Positions 1 to 11,352 of a DNA stretch of 64,000 bases are shown in pieces. The notes below the pieces were generated by a model, which made no database searches, had not been told where the DNA came from, and was given only the letters and a program-made list of their open reading frames with translations. How positions within the stretch are numbered: position 1 is the first letter of the stretch; each line of letters starts with the position of its first letter. The position numbers and the translations under genes are program-made. Location: assembly GCF_000014565.1 (NCBI RefSeq), contig NC_008268.1, positions 682,001 through 746,000 on the forward strand, written 5' to 3'. This stretch comes from Rhodococcus jostii RHA1. GTDB taxonomy: Bacteria; Actinomycetota; Actinomycetes; Mycobacteriales; Mycobacteriaceae.

Positions 1-463
1 CGTATCCGCACGGGACGTACTCCGCAGCAGTAGTGGGTGCGGCGATGCGGCCGGTGGCCGGGTCGAACCGGGCCGACAGTGCGGTGATCGCGGTGTCTCG
101 GTATGCCAGAGCCCGCAAAGTGCCTACTGCCTGCGCGGTCACCACCCGCGTGACACGCGACGGGACGTAGACACCGTCCGGGTAGTGCGGGGTCCAGCCG
201 AGACGCGCAGCAGCGACATGACCTTGCATCGGGAGTTTTCGGCCTCGGCTGTCACATCCGGCGACCAGGACATCGAAGGTGGCCGGTTGCCACAGCCGCG
301 ACAGCAGGTGAGCTTCGGCGCCCGAGATCAGGTCGAGCATCCACCCGACACGAACGTCGAGGTCGTCGAGCCCGATCGGCGCACCGGTCGCGTCATCGAC
401 AGCCAGGTAGGGGCGGGTGGTGAACGAGAACTGCCGCAGCGCAGTGAATCCGGTATCGGCCAT
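1..463 (-). CDS. TnpB-like protein of an IS607-type element, N-terminal part (runs off left edge)
   Basis: Open frame of 154 codons from an ATG at 463 continuing past base 1. By itself the sequence is not diagnostic to me: it has no recognisable catalytic motif in the visible part, which contains phrases such as FTTRPYL and PDGVYVPSRVTRVV. The identification rests on context. The ATG lies inside the 3' end of a decayed IS607-type serine recombinase gene on the same strand, which is the usual tnpA-tnpB arrangement of IS607 elements. TnpB is an RNA-guided nuclease associated with the transposon. The RuvC-like residues would lie in the part outside the window, so whether this copy is intact cannot be judged. 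It could instead be an unrelated passenger. Confidence 0.5.
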   Translation of the reverse strand, partial: MADTGFTALRQFSFTTRPYLAVDDATGAPIGLDDLDVRVGWMLDLISGAEAHLLSRLWQPATFDVLVAGCDSRGRKLPMQGHVAAARLGWTPHYPDGVYVPSRVTRVVTAQAVGTLRALAYRDTAITALSARFDPATGRIAAPTTAAEYVPCGY

Positions 464-803
464 CAGCTAGTCCCTCTCCCATCGTGCTGCCGCATCGCCG
501 AAGAAGTCGACGTTGACTCTGCATCGACCGCAACTGGTAGAAACGGCCGGAAACTAAGCGAGCACTGTCATGAAGTCATCCATCAGCTCCTCCACCAGCG
601 ACTTGTCCCCATGCTCACGCAGGACCTCGACCTTAACCCCGAGCACCGACAGGTAACGCTCGATCCACGCCACCGCCAAACCGCGCCAACCGATCCCGCC
701 ACACCACTCGCCCCACCGTAAAGTGACCCCTGACTGCGTCGTCGAGCATCCGATTCAGTCCCGCTCGGGTCTCCCGCACACCTGAACCACGATCCTCGGA
801 GAT
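458..803 (-). pseudogene. IS607-type serine recombinase (tnpA) remnant, frameshifted
   Basis: Reading right to left, three successive frames give pieces typical of IS607 TnpA catalytic domains: a GSGVRETRAGLNRML segment, VVWRDRLARFG (the conserved HRDRLARFG motif), then VEVLREHGDKSLVEELMDDF and SGRFYQLRSMQSQRRLLRR. One extra G near 690 and a stop (TAG) near 557 break the frame. The N-terminal MerR-like DNA-binding part and the catalytic serine are missing, replaced by the 3' end of an oxidase gene that reads the other way. The family normally has about 200 residues; only about 110 are recognisable here. It is certainly non-functional as sequenced. Confidence 0.72.
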
Positions 804-813
804 CGACGTCCGG

Positions 814-1230
814 GGAGCCGGCACTTCCCCACGCCATGCGCTGTACCTGATGGAACCCAAGCTGGGACTGAGCCCGTACCACGACGCGATACGCATCGCC
901 GGCGTATTCGAACTACCTGCCCGCGACGAACGGGTCCCCGAGCGACGGATCCGACGCCTCGTGGACCGGGTACACCCGTACTTGGCAGGATGGACCCCCG
1001 ACACGAAGGTCGAAATTCGGTCCGGTAGAGCCGGATTACGACCCGCCACACCCGACAGCTTGCCGTTCATCGGCCCGGTTCCCGGTCACCGCGGCCTCTA
1101 CCTTGCCGCCGGCCACGGCATGTTGGGTGTCACGCTGGCACCTGCCACAGCTGAGGGGATCGCCGACATGGTTACCACCCGTCGAATCCTGGAAGCGATG
1201 CTTCCTTTCCAGTTGGCAGGACGCATCTGA
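814..1230 (+). pseudogene. FAD-dependent D-amino-acid oxidase/dehydrogenase (DadA-like), 3' remnant
   Basis: About 135 residues match the C-terminal third of DAO/DadA-type FAD enzymes: ALYLMEPKLGLSPY followed by DAIRIAG, and the closing signature GLRPATPDSLPFIGPV with GHGMLGVTLAPATA, the FAD-contacting C-terminal loop. The N-terminal Rossmann domain with the GxGxxG motif is absent. The frame opens abruptly next to the tnpA remnant, so the junction at roughly 800-830 probably marks the rearrangement that removed the 5' two thirds. An ATG exists at 850 but would make a protein without a nucleotide-binding domain. The stop is TGA at 1228-1230. Confidence 0.75.
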
Positions 1231-1326
1231 TGACAGAATCAGGTGCACCACGGTTCGTTGCGGACGCTGATCCCGCCCGGGACGCACGGATGACCGTAGG
1301 GATCGCGAGGGGGAGGACGTATTCGA

Positions 1327-2031
1327 ATGCGACGCGTCGTACGGGCCTTCTGGGGGCCGCGGCCGGAGCCGGTCGAAACGCTGGCAGGACGGTGGCGGCA
1401 GACGTTGGAGCACGTCACGGAACTGCTGCCGGCGGCCGCGCCACCGGTGCGAGGCGAGTGGCGGCAGGTTCACACGTCGGGACCGGACACCACCTGTTCG
1501 CCGGACGACCTGACAGCGGCACTCCTGGACGCGCAGCGCGCTGAAGCGTGGTCGGATCTGACGGGAACCGGATTGCGGCTGATACACACCGGTGCGGACG
1601 GGTGGGCGGTCGAATTGTCCGGCGTGGCGGGTGGTGTCCCGCAGTTTCTCCTGCAGTCGCTGGTGATGGCGGTCGACGCGCCCGAAGGCACCGTCGTCCC
1701 CGAATCCGAATTACTCGCAATGCTTGCGTCGGTGTGGGAACCGGACTTCGGTGACGTGAGCGACGACGACATTCTCGATGCCCTCGAAGACGACGCCGGG
1801 TTCACCGTCGGCGATCCTGTCGTCGGCCGGTTCGGCTATCTGTCCGCGGCCCGCGCCGTCCTGGTACCCGACGGCCCGGAGGCGGTCCGTCAGGACACGC
1901 TGGACGGCGGCGTGCTTCTGCACATTGCAGCACCGGGCGACATCGACACGATCTTTCGCGTGTACGGCCGACTACGGGACGCCGGCGCACTCGCGCCACT
2001 CCCACGGCCGCTGGACCGGCCGACACTGTGA
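1327..2031 (+). CDS. Imm52-like protein (possible orphan immunity protein)
   Basis: 234 residues. The start is an ATG preceded by a strong GGGGGAGG Shine-Dalgarno about 9 bases upstream. The N-terminus (RAFWGPRPEPVETLAGRW) resembles the YWGPRxES-AxxCAxR opening of Imm52 immunity proteins, and the rest is acidic and Trp-rich as in that family. No signal peptide or membrane segment. Imm52 proteins are cytoplasmic antidotes to polymorphic toxins, but no toxin gene is visible next to it, and its upstream neighbour is a truncated oxidase. The family assignment is from memory of the N-terminal pattern only and is tentative. Confidence 0.5.
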   Translation: MRRVVRAFWGPRPEPVETLAGRWRQTLEHVTELLPAAAPPVRGEWRQVHTSGPDTTCSPDDLTAALLDAQRAEAWSDLTGTGLRLIHTGADGWAVELSGVAGGVPQFLLQSLVMAVDAPEGTVVPESELLAMLASVWEPDFGDVSDDDILDALEDDAGFTVGDPVVGRFGYLSAARAVLVPDGPEAVRQDTLDGGVLLHIAAPGDIDTIFRVYGRLRDAGALAPLPRPLDRPTL

Positions 2032-2212
2032 CGAGGTGCGCCGCGAGCGCTGTGCACGACACGCCCGGATACCGCAACTACCAGCCCCAGACCCCGGGTT
2101 CGGACGAGACCCGAAAAAACTCTTCGGGCGGCATGTCGAGAAATCCCGACCGGCTCCGTCTCCACAATGAACGCGACCACAATGGGCCGCACCACCACCG
2201 AGGAGAAACACA

Positions 2213-2620
2213 ATGGCCAAGTATCTTCTGCTCAAGCACTACCGCGGCGCCCCGGCTGCGGTCAACGACGTGCCGATGGACCAGTGGACGCCGGAGGAGA
2301 TCTCGGCCCACATCCAGTACATGCAAGACTTCGCGGACCGACTCGAAGGCAGCGGCGAGTTCGTCGACGGTCAAGCGCTCGCCCCCGACGGAATGTTCGT
2401 CCGCTACGACGGCGAGGGTCGCCCACCGGTCACCGACGGCCCCTTCGCCGAGACCAAGGACCTCATCGCCGGCTGGATGATGATCGACGTCGACAGCTAC
2501 GAACGCGCCATCGAGCTGGCAGGAGAGCTCTCCGCTGCTCCAGGGGCGGGAGGGAAACCGATCCATGAGTGGCTCGAAGTACGCCCTTTCCTCACCGAGC
2601 CGCCCACCATCGCTGACTGA
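2213..2620 (+). CDS. YCII/DGPF-domain protein
   Basis: 135 residues with the classic layout of the YCII-related family: KYLLLKHYRG start, WTPEEISAHIQYM, then the signature DGPFAETKDLIAGW (residues about 76-89), and ending EVRPF. These are small ferredoxin-like-fold proteins often coded beside ECF sigma factors, and their reaction is mostly unknown. The ATG at 2213 follows GAGGAGAAA at a good distance. A second YCII gene is present at 36.9 kb on the other strand. The next gene on this strand is a GyrI-like protein after 188 bases. Confidence 0.88.
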   Translation: MAKYLLLKHYRGAPAAVNDVPMDQWTPEEISAHIQYMQDFADRLEGSGEFVDGQALAPDGMFVRYDGEGRPPVTDGPFAETKDLIAGWMMIDVDSYERAIELAGELSAAPGAGGKPIHEWLEVRPFLTEPPTIAD

Positions 2621-2807
2621 CCCCCTCCTCCGGCCAGTACCCCGAAGGTGCTCGCCGATCCTCGGCCGCCGCGGACTCCACCCCACGGCGGCCGAGGCGG
2701 TGCGAGACGGAACCGCACCCCGCAACCGACGCATGAGATGTTCTTCTATTCATCGAGCCTCTCGGAGGCAGAAAGGTGGTGGCTCGCTACGCGAGTCCAG
2801 GTGCCCG

Positions 2808-3443
2808 ATGACGGACAAGACCGACTTCAAGAAGACCCTCGCCGCCTACCAGGCACCACGCGGCGAGTTCCGGATCGTGGATGTGCCCGACCTGCAATAC
2901 CTCATGATCGACGGTCACGGCGACCCCAACACCTCACCGGCATTCAGCGACGCCGTCGAAGCTCTCTACCCCCTCGCGTACAAGCTGAAATTCGCCAGCA
3001 AGCGCGACCTCGGCCGCGACTATGTCGTCCCTCCGCTCGAGGGGTTGTGGTGGGCAGACGACATGGACTCCTTCACCACGGTGCGGGACAAGTCGCGATG
3101 GGACTGGACGATGATGATCATGACCCCGAACTGGGTCGACCAGGCCATGTTCACCACCGCTGTCGACCAGGTCGGTGCCAAGAACCGCCCGGTACGCCTC
3201 GACGACGTCCGACTCGCGGATCTGAGCGAAGGGCGGTGTGTGCAGACACTGCACGCCGGCTCCTTCGACGACGAAGCATCCGTGCTCGCACAACTGCACG
3301 ACGATTTCATCCCGAGCAACGGACTATGTGTGTCCGGCAAGCACCACGAGATCTACCTCAACGACTTCCGCAGGATCGCGCCCGAGAAGCAGCGCACCAT
3401 CCTCAGACAACCAATCACCACCCGCGCCGCCTCCGGCGCCTGA
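2808..3443 (+). CDS. GyrI-like small-molecule-binding protein
   Basis: 211 residues from the ATG at 2808 (the frame is open further upstream but that part is not protein-like). The sequence MTDKTDFKKTLAAYQAPRGEF, DLQYLMIDGHGDPN, EALYPLAYKLKF and later CVQTLHAGSFDDE and HHEIYLNDFRR matches the stand-alone GyrI-like family (SHS2 fold) common in actinobacteria and firmicutes. The conserved acidic residue pocket is used by relatives to bind or hydrolyse small hydrophobic compounds. No membrane segment. It is probably transcribed alone or with the YCII gene upstream. Confidence 0.85.
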   Translation: MTDKTDFKKTLAAYQAPRGEFRIVDVPDLQYLMIDGHGDPNTSPAFSDAVEALYPLAYKLKFASKRDLGRDYVVPPLEGLWWADDMDSFTTVRDKSRWDWTMMIMTPNWVDQAMFTTAVDQVGAKNRPVRLDDVRLADLSEGRCVQTLHAGSFDDEASVLAQLHDDFIPSNGLCVSGKHHEIYLNDFRRIAPEKQRTILRQPITTRAASGA

Positions 3444-3501
3444 CAACCACCACGCCTGACAACCATCAGCACGTGACGCACTTCCGGCATACTCCGCTTT
3501 G

Positions 3502-4407
3502 TCAGTGCAGTAACCCCGACGCGTGCAGCCCCGTCCGCAACGCCTCGTACTCGCCGTCGTCGAGGGCAAGGAGCGGGGACCGCACGATTCTGTTCTGGAG
3601 CACACCGAGCAACTGCAGTGCCCCCTTGACCGTCGTCGCGCCGTAATTGGGGACACCCATGACCGCACGCAACGCCGGCTGCAGGCGGGCATTGATCTCC
3701 CGTGCGGTTTCGACGTCCCCCGACACGAAGGCGTCGATCATCGTGCGGATCTCGTCGCCTGCCACGTGCCCGAGAACAGAGACAACCCCGCAGGCCCCAT
3801 ACGCCAGGAACCCCAGGGTGAGGCTGTCGTCTCCCGAGTAGACCGCATAGCCCAATTCGCGCAACATGATCGCCTGAGTGGGGTCTCCAGCGGCATCCTT
3901 CACCGCCACCACGGACGGCCATTCCGCCATCGTCTCGAACGTCGACGGCGCCAGCTTGGTACCGGCCCGGCTGGGAATGTCGTAGACCATGACAGGAGCA
4001 TCGACTGCCTCCACTACATACCGAAAGTGCTGCAGTACACCGCCCTGGCTCGGTTTGTTGTAGTACGGCGTCACCAGCAGCAGCCCGTCAGCACCGTGCA
4101 TGACAGCCTGCCTCGCCAATTCCAGCGTGTGCCGCGTGTCGTTCGTTCCCACCCCGGCAACGATCTTCGCGCGGTCGCCCACCGCATCCTTGACCACTTG
4201 CAAGATCCGACCGTCCTCGGCGGTGGTAGTCGTGGCCGCCTCACCGGTCGTCCCCGAGACCACAAGGCCGTCGTGCCCATGATCGACCAGATGTACGGCG
4301 ATCCGAGCAGTCGCCTCCTCATCGATCTCGCCATCCACGGTGAACGCCGTAGCCATCGCTGTAAGAACGCGCCCGAACGGAGCCACCGGCGCTGACGAAT
4401 CGGTCAT
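3502..4407 (-). CDS. dapA: 4-hydroxy-tetrahydrodipicolinate synthase (DapA family)
   Basis: 301 residues from MTDSSAPVAPFGRV at 4407; an 11-residue upstream extension is possible but less likely. A TIM-barrel aldolase/lyase with all family marks: GTTGEAA near residue 50, the YYNKPSQGG tyrosine segment, YDIPSRAG, and the Schiff-base lysine in VVAVKDAAGD. The enzyme condenses pyruvate with aspartate semialdehyde in lysine and diaminopimelate synthesis. Homologues acting on other keto-acids share these motifs, so a catabolic role is possible because no other dap gene is adjacent. Convergent with the GyrI-like gene. Confidence 0.9.
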   Translation of the reverse strand: MTDSSAPVAPFGRVLTAMATAFTVDGEIDEEATARIAVHLVDHGHDGLVVSGTTGEAATTTTAEDGRILQVVKDAVGDRAKIVAGVGTNDTRHTLELARQAVMHGADGLLLVTPYYNKPSQGGVLQHFRYVVEAVDAPVMVYDIPSRAGTKLAPSTFETMAEWPSVVAVKDAAGDPTQAIMLRELGYAVYSGDDSLTLGFLAYGACGVVSVLGHVAGDEIRTMIDAFVSGDVETAREINARLQPALRAVMGVPNYGATTVKGALQLLGVLQNRIVRSPLLALDDGEYEALRTGLHASGLLH

Positions 4408-4461
4408 CGCCCTAGTGTATGCGCGACGAACGCGCGTCAACCCAGACCAGATCTCCCCCGG

Positions 4462-4614
4462 TCATTCACCGGGAGGGACTCGGCGTTCGAGTAGCTCAGC
4501 CAACTCGGCAATGGTGACCTCGACGGTGCCGAACAGGGGGTCACCATCCCTGGCGGCACGGGCGACAGCCCGGCCCAGACGTTCTGTGAGGTCGGCGTGC
4601 AGCTGATCGGTCAT
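4462..4614 (-). CDS. Small hypothetical protein
   Basis: 50 residues (MTDQLHADLTERLGRAV to LLERRVPPGE), mostly helical and charged, with a clean coding look. The frame is open upstream but that part lacks an obvious ribosome site. It lies just upstream of, and on the same strand as, the DapA-like gene (54 bases apart), so the two may be co-transcribed. Function unknown. Confidence 0.5.
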   Translation of the reverse strand: MTDQLHADLTERLGRAVARAARDGDPLFGTVEVTIAELAELLERRVPPGE

Positions 4615-4896
4615 GACTGACCAGTCTCCAGGAAACCCGCACGGGGTAACCCAGTAATGCGTCCCGCAGTCCGTCCCAATTTCAAGACCGCCGGAGTGTC
4701 TTCGAATTGTGCAGAGCCCATGAGCCATTCAAGACCGGCATCACGTCCCCTGCGGGATCGGAGACCGACGGCGGTGACCGTCAACAGCATCGAAGTCCCC
4801 CGGTTCAACAAAACTCGCGGAAACAATGCCAATCGGTCGGTTTCTCCTGCAGGATGCACACATCACTACTCATTGCCCTGACGAATAGGACACCGC

Positions 4897-5430
4897 ATGC
4901 CCATGATCGCCCGTACCACCCTCCTTGCCGTGGCCACCATCCCACTGGCAGTCGCAGCGGCCGCGCCGGCATCAGCGGCCGAAACCACCGACGTCACCTT
5001 CGCCTTCACCGTTGACGGATCGACCGTCACCAACACCATCACCAACAGCAGCGGCACCACCATCGGCTGCGGAACTTCCCTCGCACCGGCACCAGACGGC
5101 GTGCTGCCGCCCCTTCGCGACGTCCTCAGCGCCGGTCAATCACTGTACGAGACAGGCGAGATTCAACCGGGGACGACGACCCAGTCGGTGATCGACGTTC
5201 CGGACGGCTCCTACGTCGCACTGGCCTCTTGCTCGCGCACCGATACCGACCCGGCCATGTGGATCTCCGACTTCCCCGGAATCGAGGACTACCTGGCACA
5301 ATGGCCCGGCACGGAGTTCATCGTGCAACAAGCGTCCACGGTCGTCACCGTTGCCGGCGAGGATCCCGCACCCCCTGCCGCCGGCGACACCCTCAACCTC
5401 GACGACCTCGGCACCATCTTCGGCAGCTAA
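4897..5430 (+). CDS. Secreted hypothetical protein
   Basis: 177 residues. N-terminal signal peptide: charged start, hydrophobic LLAVATIPLAVAAAAPA and an ASA cleavage site near residue 27. The mature part has an immunoglobulin-like look (DVTFAFTVDGSTVTNTITN) with two cysteines (CGTSLAP, ASCSRTD) that could pair outside the cell. Similar short exported beta-rich proteins are common in mycolata; none has a firm function. It is a single-gene unit with 129 bases before the next frame. Confidence 0.75.
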   Translation: MPMIARTTLLAVATIPLAVAAAAPASAAETTDVTFAFTVDGSTVTNTITNSSGTTIGCGTSLAPAPDGVLPPLRDVLSAGQSLYETGEIQPGTTTQSVIDVPDGSYVALASCSRTDTDPAMWISDFPGIEDYLAQWPGTEFIVQQASTVVTVAGEDPAPPAAGDTLNLDDLGTIFGS

Positions 5431-5559
5431 CCCCCATCAGCACAACACAACACACCCGAACGCGGAGCAGACGGGGACGGGGCCGCCCGGGAACCTGCCA
5501 CCTCTCCACACATTCACCGATCCAGTGAACCCACTCCCATCCGTCACGAGTGATCAATT

Positions 5560-5977
5560 ATGTTCGAGAGATTTTCCGATCAAGCCCGCCAAGTGGTCGT
5601 CCTCGCCGCCGACATCGCCCGCGCACACCACCACGACTCCCTCGGCACCGAACACCTACTCGCCGGGATCCTCGATGGCGGCGGCCCCGCAGCGGCAGCA
5701 CTGACCGCCTGGGGTGTCACCGCACCGGCTATCCGCGGCAAACTCGACACCGCCAGGACCGGCACCCGCTCAGATCCTCACCGACCTCTCACCCATCAGC
5801 ATCAGCGAGATGCGTGAGCACCTACAGCACGAACTTGCCCAGCAACCCACGCTGGGCCCGCCCACCGCATCCCCATCCGGTTCAGACGACGAGTACACCC
5901 GCGCCCACCCCGCCGGCCAGAACCTCGAAACCTGGATTCACGACCGCATCATGGACGCCCTCAACCAATCCGACTAG
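5560..5977 (+). pseudogene. Clp-N-domain protein, frameshifted
   Basis: The start MFERFSDQARQVVVLAADIARAHHHDSLGTEHLLAGIL is the first helical repeat of the ClpC/ClpA N-terminal domain, which binds adaptors and substrates. After about 63 residues the coding frame shifts by one near 5750 and continues as ISISEMREHLQHELAQQ to DRIMDALNQSD. Together the two pieces make about 139 residues with no AAA+ ATPase part, so this is an orphan Clp-N protein of the kind found in actinobacteria, either broken here or affected by a sequencing error. Confidence 0.6.
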
Positions 5978-6132
5978 CAGCTTCGGTGGAGGGCGAAGAA
6001 CCGCGCCACCGACGTAGCCATCGGCAGGAACGCTATCGCCACCTGCGGTGACAAGCGCGCAAGCCAATACTCGGCGCGCCCCTCACGAAGATCCGTCGAT
6101 CTACTTCCCGTGGCCGCACTCCGTGAAGCGAG

Positions 6133-6813
6133 ATGACCCATCGCACGGTTGAGGTCTGCGACGCCGGGTATCCACCGGTCATGACCACCGAGCATCCGCC
6201 GCGCCGGTGTTCCCCACGGGCGGAGGAGTACCCCACCGTTCGGATAGTCGCGGCCCGCGAAGCCCAGCTGATGCGGACGCTGGGGCGGGCCGTGAACATC
6301 CTCTCGACCGCCCACGGGGCGTTCGCGGTCGGCGGGGACTGCGCCGTCTACGCCCGCGGCGGACCGCCGGCCGAGCACCAGGTGACCATCATCGCCTCGG
6401 ACAATCACCTGACTGAGGCGAGGACCGCGTTGGCTGCGGGTGGGATGCGGTCCATCGTTTCATCCCGACTCGGGTCACGGCAGGTCGTCGGCGGTGACCT
6501 CCGGGTCATCCTGCTGTATCCGGCCTCTCCCACCGGGACCGGGGAGGGACTCCTCGAACGGGCCGAGACGATGCGGATCGGGCAGATCTGGGCACCGGTC
6601 CTCAGCGGAACCGATCTCATGATCGACAAACTCCGTCATCTCGGTTCCCATCGGTGCGATTTCGTGCCGATGCTGCCCGTCGCCCGCGCATTGCGCGAGC
6701 AGGTCGACTGGCCCACCGTGGCGGGGGCCACTGCCGACCTCCCCTGTGCCCGAGCATTTTTGGGGCTGCTCGACGACCTGGCGGTCACAGGGTCGCTGGA
6801 GGGGCGGCCCTGA
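6133..6813 (+). CDS. Nucleotidyltransferase-fold protein
   Basis: 226 residues. The core FAVGGDCAVYARGG with HQVTIIASDNHLTEA, then GDLRVILLYPA and LMIDKLRHLGSHRCDF, follows the pattern of the DUF/NTP-transferase-fold proteins of the AbiEii/MNT type (G-G plus a strand with acidic residues, then a D-K/L-H helix). The usual catalytic Asp pair is not clearly conserved (VTIIAS in place of DxDxx), so activity is uncertain. No partner AbiEi-like regulator is present. A shorter start at 6181 is possible. Convergent with the isocitrate dehydrogenase gene. Confidence 0.62.
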   Translation: MTHRTVEVCDAGYPPVMTTEHPPRRCSPRAEEYPTVRIVAAREAQLMRTLGRAVNILSTAHGAFAVGGDCAVYARGGPPAEHQVTIIASDNHLTEARTALAAGGMRSIVSSRLGSRQVVGGDLRVILLYPASPTGTGEGLLERAETMRIGQIWAPVLSGTDLMIDKLRHLGSHRCDFVPMLPVARALREQVDWPTVAGATADLPCARAFLGLLDDLAVTGSLEGRP

Positions 6814-6893
6814 CCCACAAGGGCCAGGGCCCTGCCCCGCACCAGTGTTCGACCCGTGCACAGTTCCCGAACCGGCGGATCAGTGGTTGGGGC

Positions 6894-9134
<2,241 letters not shown>

Positions 9135-9440
9135 GGTTGTTCTCCCGCGTCAGTTCGTTCCGAGGTCGATAGGCTCCTCGTGAGGCTATCGGTCTCGCGT
9201 CGAGTCCAGGTTAGGTGCGACATCATCAGAGCATATTCAAGCGCCCTATTTGGATTCACTGCGACCATTTGGTTCACCATGCGAACACTCCGCGGTCAAG
9301 TGCGCATCGATCGCGTTCACCTCATTTCCGGCAGCGGTCACCGACCCCACCACCGCCGGACCTTCCCCACCATGCGCTCCACCGAGGCCGGGCGGCGCAA
9401 CCGCGGACGACCGGATCCGGCGATCCGTGCGTCGGACGGA

Positions 9441-10313
9441 TCACCAGTCGGCGATCACCGGAACGACGCGGTCGCCCAAGAGTTCGAGGGGCGTGATCGA
9501 CGCGACGTCCGGTACCCATCCGTGGACGTGGGTGACTCCCAGCTTCGACAGGTCCTCGAGCTGACCCAACAGTGTGTCCACGTTCTGTCCGCCCGCACCC
9601 GGGTGGAGTGGGAACATCACGGTTTTCTCGATGGCGTCGTAGTCGGTTCCGAGAGCGTCGCAGTGGCTCTTCAACACCTCCAGCTTGTGCGCGACCTCGG
9701 GTCCCCCGAACAGGTTGCAGGCCTGTGCGTACTGCGCGACCAGCCGAAGCGTCTTCTTTTCACCCCCGCCGCCGATCAGAATCGGCGGGTGTGGGCGCCG
9801 TAGCGGCTGCGGCACATTCATCGTGCGGCCGAGCTGGTAGTGCTTTCCCTCGAACGGTCCGTCGTTCTCGCTCCACATCTGCAGGCAGATCTGCAGTGTT
9901 TCCTCCAGTCGTTCGAAGCGTTCGGCCGTGGGCGGGAAGTGGAGCCCGAGTCCCACACTCTCGTCCTCGTTCCAGGCGGCGCCGATTCCCAGGTACGCCC
10001 GCCCCTTGGACAGGACGTCGAGCGTGGTCACAGCCTTGGCGAGAAGGCCTGGCTCGCGGTAGACAGTGGCGGTGACCCAGGCCAGCAAATCCACCTTCTT
10101 CGTGACGGCAGCGAGGTAGCCGAGAGTGGTGTAAGCCTCGAGCATCTCGGTGTCGATCGGTCCTACCGGTTCGATCTGCCAGAGGTGATCCATGACGCTG
10201 ATCTTGGCGAAACCCACGTCCTCGGCGGTGACGGCAATGCGAGACAAGTCGTGCGCGAGGGTCGACGGTCCGTCCGGAAAGGTGAAGTCGGCGATGTGCA
10301 GTCCAAGTTCCAT
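9441..10313 (-). CDS. LLM-class flavin oxidoreductase (F420-dependent type)
   Basis: 290 residues, luciferase-like TIM barrel. Recognisable elements: MELGLHIADFTFPDG, AEDVGFAKISVMDHLWQ, GYLAAVTKKVDLLAWVT, GRAYLGIGAAWNEDE and RPHPPILIGGGGEKKTLRLVAQYA. Those are the usual marks of actinobacterial F420-dependent LLM enzymes, which pass hydride from reduced F420 to varied organic substrates. No neighbouring pathway gives the substrate. The start ATG at 10313 is preceded by a weak ribosome site. Confidence 0.9.
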   Translation of the reverse strand: MELGLHIADFTFPDGPSTLAHDLSRIAVTAEDVGFAKISVMDHLWQIEPVGPIDTEMLEAYTTLGYLAAVTKKVDLLAWVTATVYREPGLLAKAVTTLDVLSKGRAYLGIGAAWNEDESVGLGLHFPPTAERFERLEETLQICLQMWSENDGPFEGKHYQLGRTMNVPQPLRRPHPPILIGGGGEKKTLRLVAQYAQACNLFGGPEVAHKLEVLKSHCDALGTDYDAIEKTVMFPLHPGAGGQNVDTLLGQLEDLSKLGVTHVHGWVPDVASITPLELLGDRVVPVIADW

Positions 10314-10788
10314 AGCTCCACGTTAGGCTTGTCGGCTACGACTACCCAGGGATCGTCGATACCACCTTGGCCTGCCGATCGCCTGGTAGAGGGTCTCGGA
10401 GTCCTGTGGCTGTGGACGGTCCGAGGTGTGCGACGTGCTCGGTCTTGTACTCTCGCAGCGAGTTGCACGGATGAGGGGCGAACTGGATCTCTTGTCCACA
10501 AGGATCTCCTCCTAGCGACCATCCCGAATGGCGTCCACCTGCAGGCGAATTCGACCGTATCGGAAGAATGTCGAGCGATCCGTGCCCTGTTCGACCGATT
10601 CTCGTGATCGAGCCCACCGCGTTGTCGCACTCGCCGCCCACACACCGGCTTCTGACTGCAGCACAGTGCTGGATACGGATACACTCGAGCCGATCACTCG
10701 AAATCGCTGCGCGCCAACGACTAACACCCGTCCGGGCTGCGTCCAGACCTGCGCCGAAACCTGCACTGAACACGCCTGCGCCTAGTGA
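10314..10788. other. Intergenic stretch, no gene found
   Basis: 475 bases between the start of the LLM gene and the stop of the next minus-strand gene. Short frames exist on both strands but none has a ribosome site or protein-like composition. It should hold the LLM promoter. Confidence 0.5.
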
Positions 10789-11142
10789 TCACTTCCACCA
10801 ATGCCGTCTGCGATGCGGGACAACGACGTCGTCGAAAGCCGAAGTGTCACCGGCACCCCACCGGCGACGCCTGTCCGCGAGACGACGGACAGTACGGCGA
10901 CGCTCGCGACGGAGATCACGAGCATGGCCCTCACCGTCGTGGCACAGCGAGCACGAGCAAATCCCGGTGCCCGTGTACGCGAAGGCCCAGAAGCACTTCG
11001 TCGCGGGCAACCAGGCCCGACCTCCCTGAAACCGCTCAGGGAGGTCGCAGACGTCATGGCAGTCGGCGTGCCACGGTTCAACGGCAAGTTCGCCACGGCG
11101 AAGGCGAACCCAAACAGGAGAATGTGCATCGGTACGGGACAA
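10789..11142 (-). CDS. Hypothetical Cys/Trp/Arg-rich protein, TTG start
   Basis: 117 residues, read from a TTG at 11142 because GAAAGG lies 7 bases upstream of it. The sequence is unusual: five cysteines (DCHDVCDLP, TKCFWAF, CSCSLCHDGEG), many tryptophans, then an arginine-rich tail (RRERRRTVRRLADRRRR) ending RRRHWWK. A metal site made by CxC-x-LC is possible. No signal peptide. Third codon positions are G/C-rich in this frame, which supports coding. I do not recognise a family. Confidence 0.5.
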   Translation of the reverse strand: MSRTDAHSPVWVRLRRGELAVEPWHADCHDVCDLPERFQGGRAWLPATKCFWAFAYTGTGICSCSLCHDGEGHARDLRRERRRTVRRLADRRRRWGAGDTSAFDDVVVPHRRRHWWK

Positions 11143-11352
11143 GGCAGTGCCTTTCAGCGCTCATGCGCCCCGGCCCGCTACCCCCGAATGAGGACGGACC
11201 GGGGCGGCGATTGGAGCACCGCATCCCTCGCCCGCCGAAGCGGGCGTCGCCATCCATAGGAACTCATGCACCCATCCTTGCATTCACCTACGACAGACCC
11301 GAGCCGCCTATCACCCCGTACACCGCGCCGATACCTGTGATTCAATCTCGTC

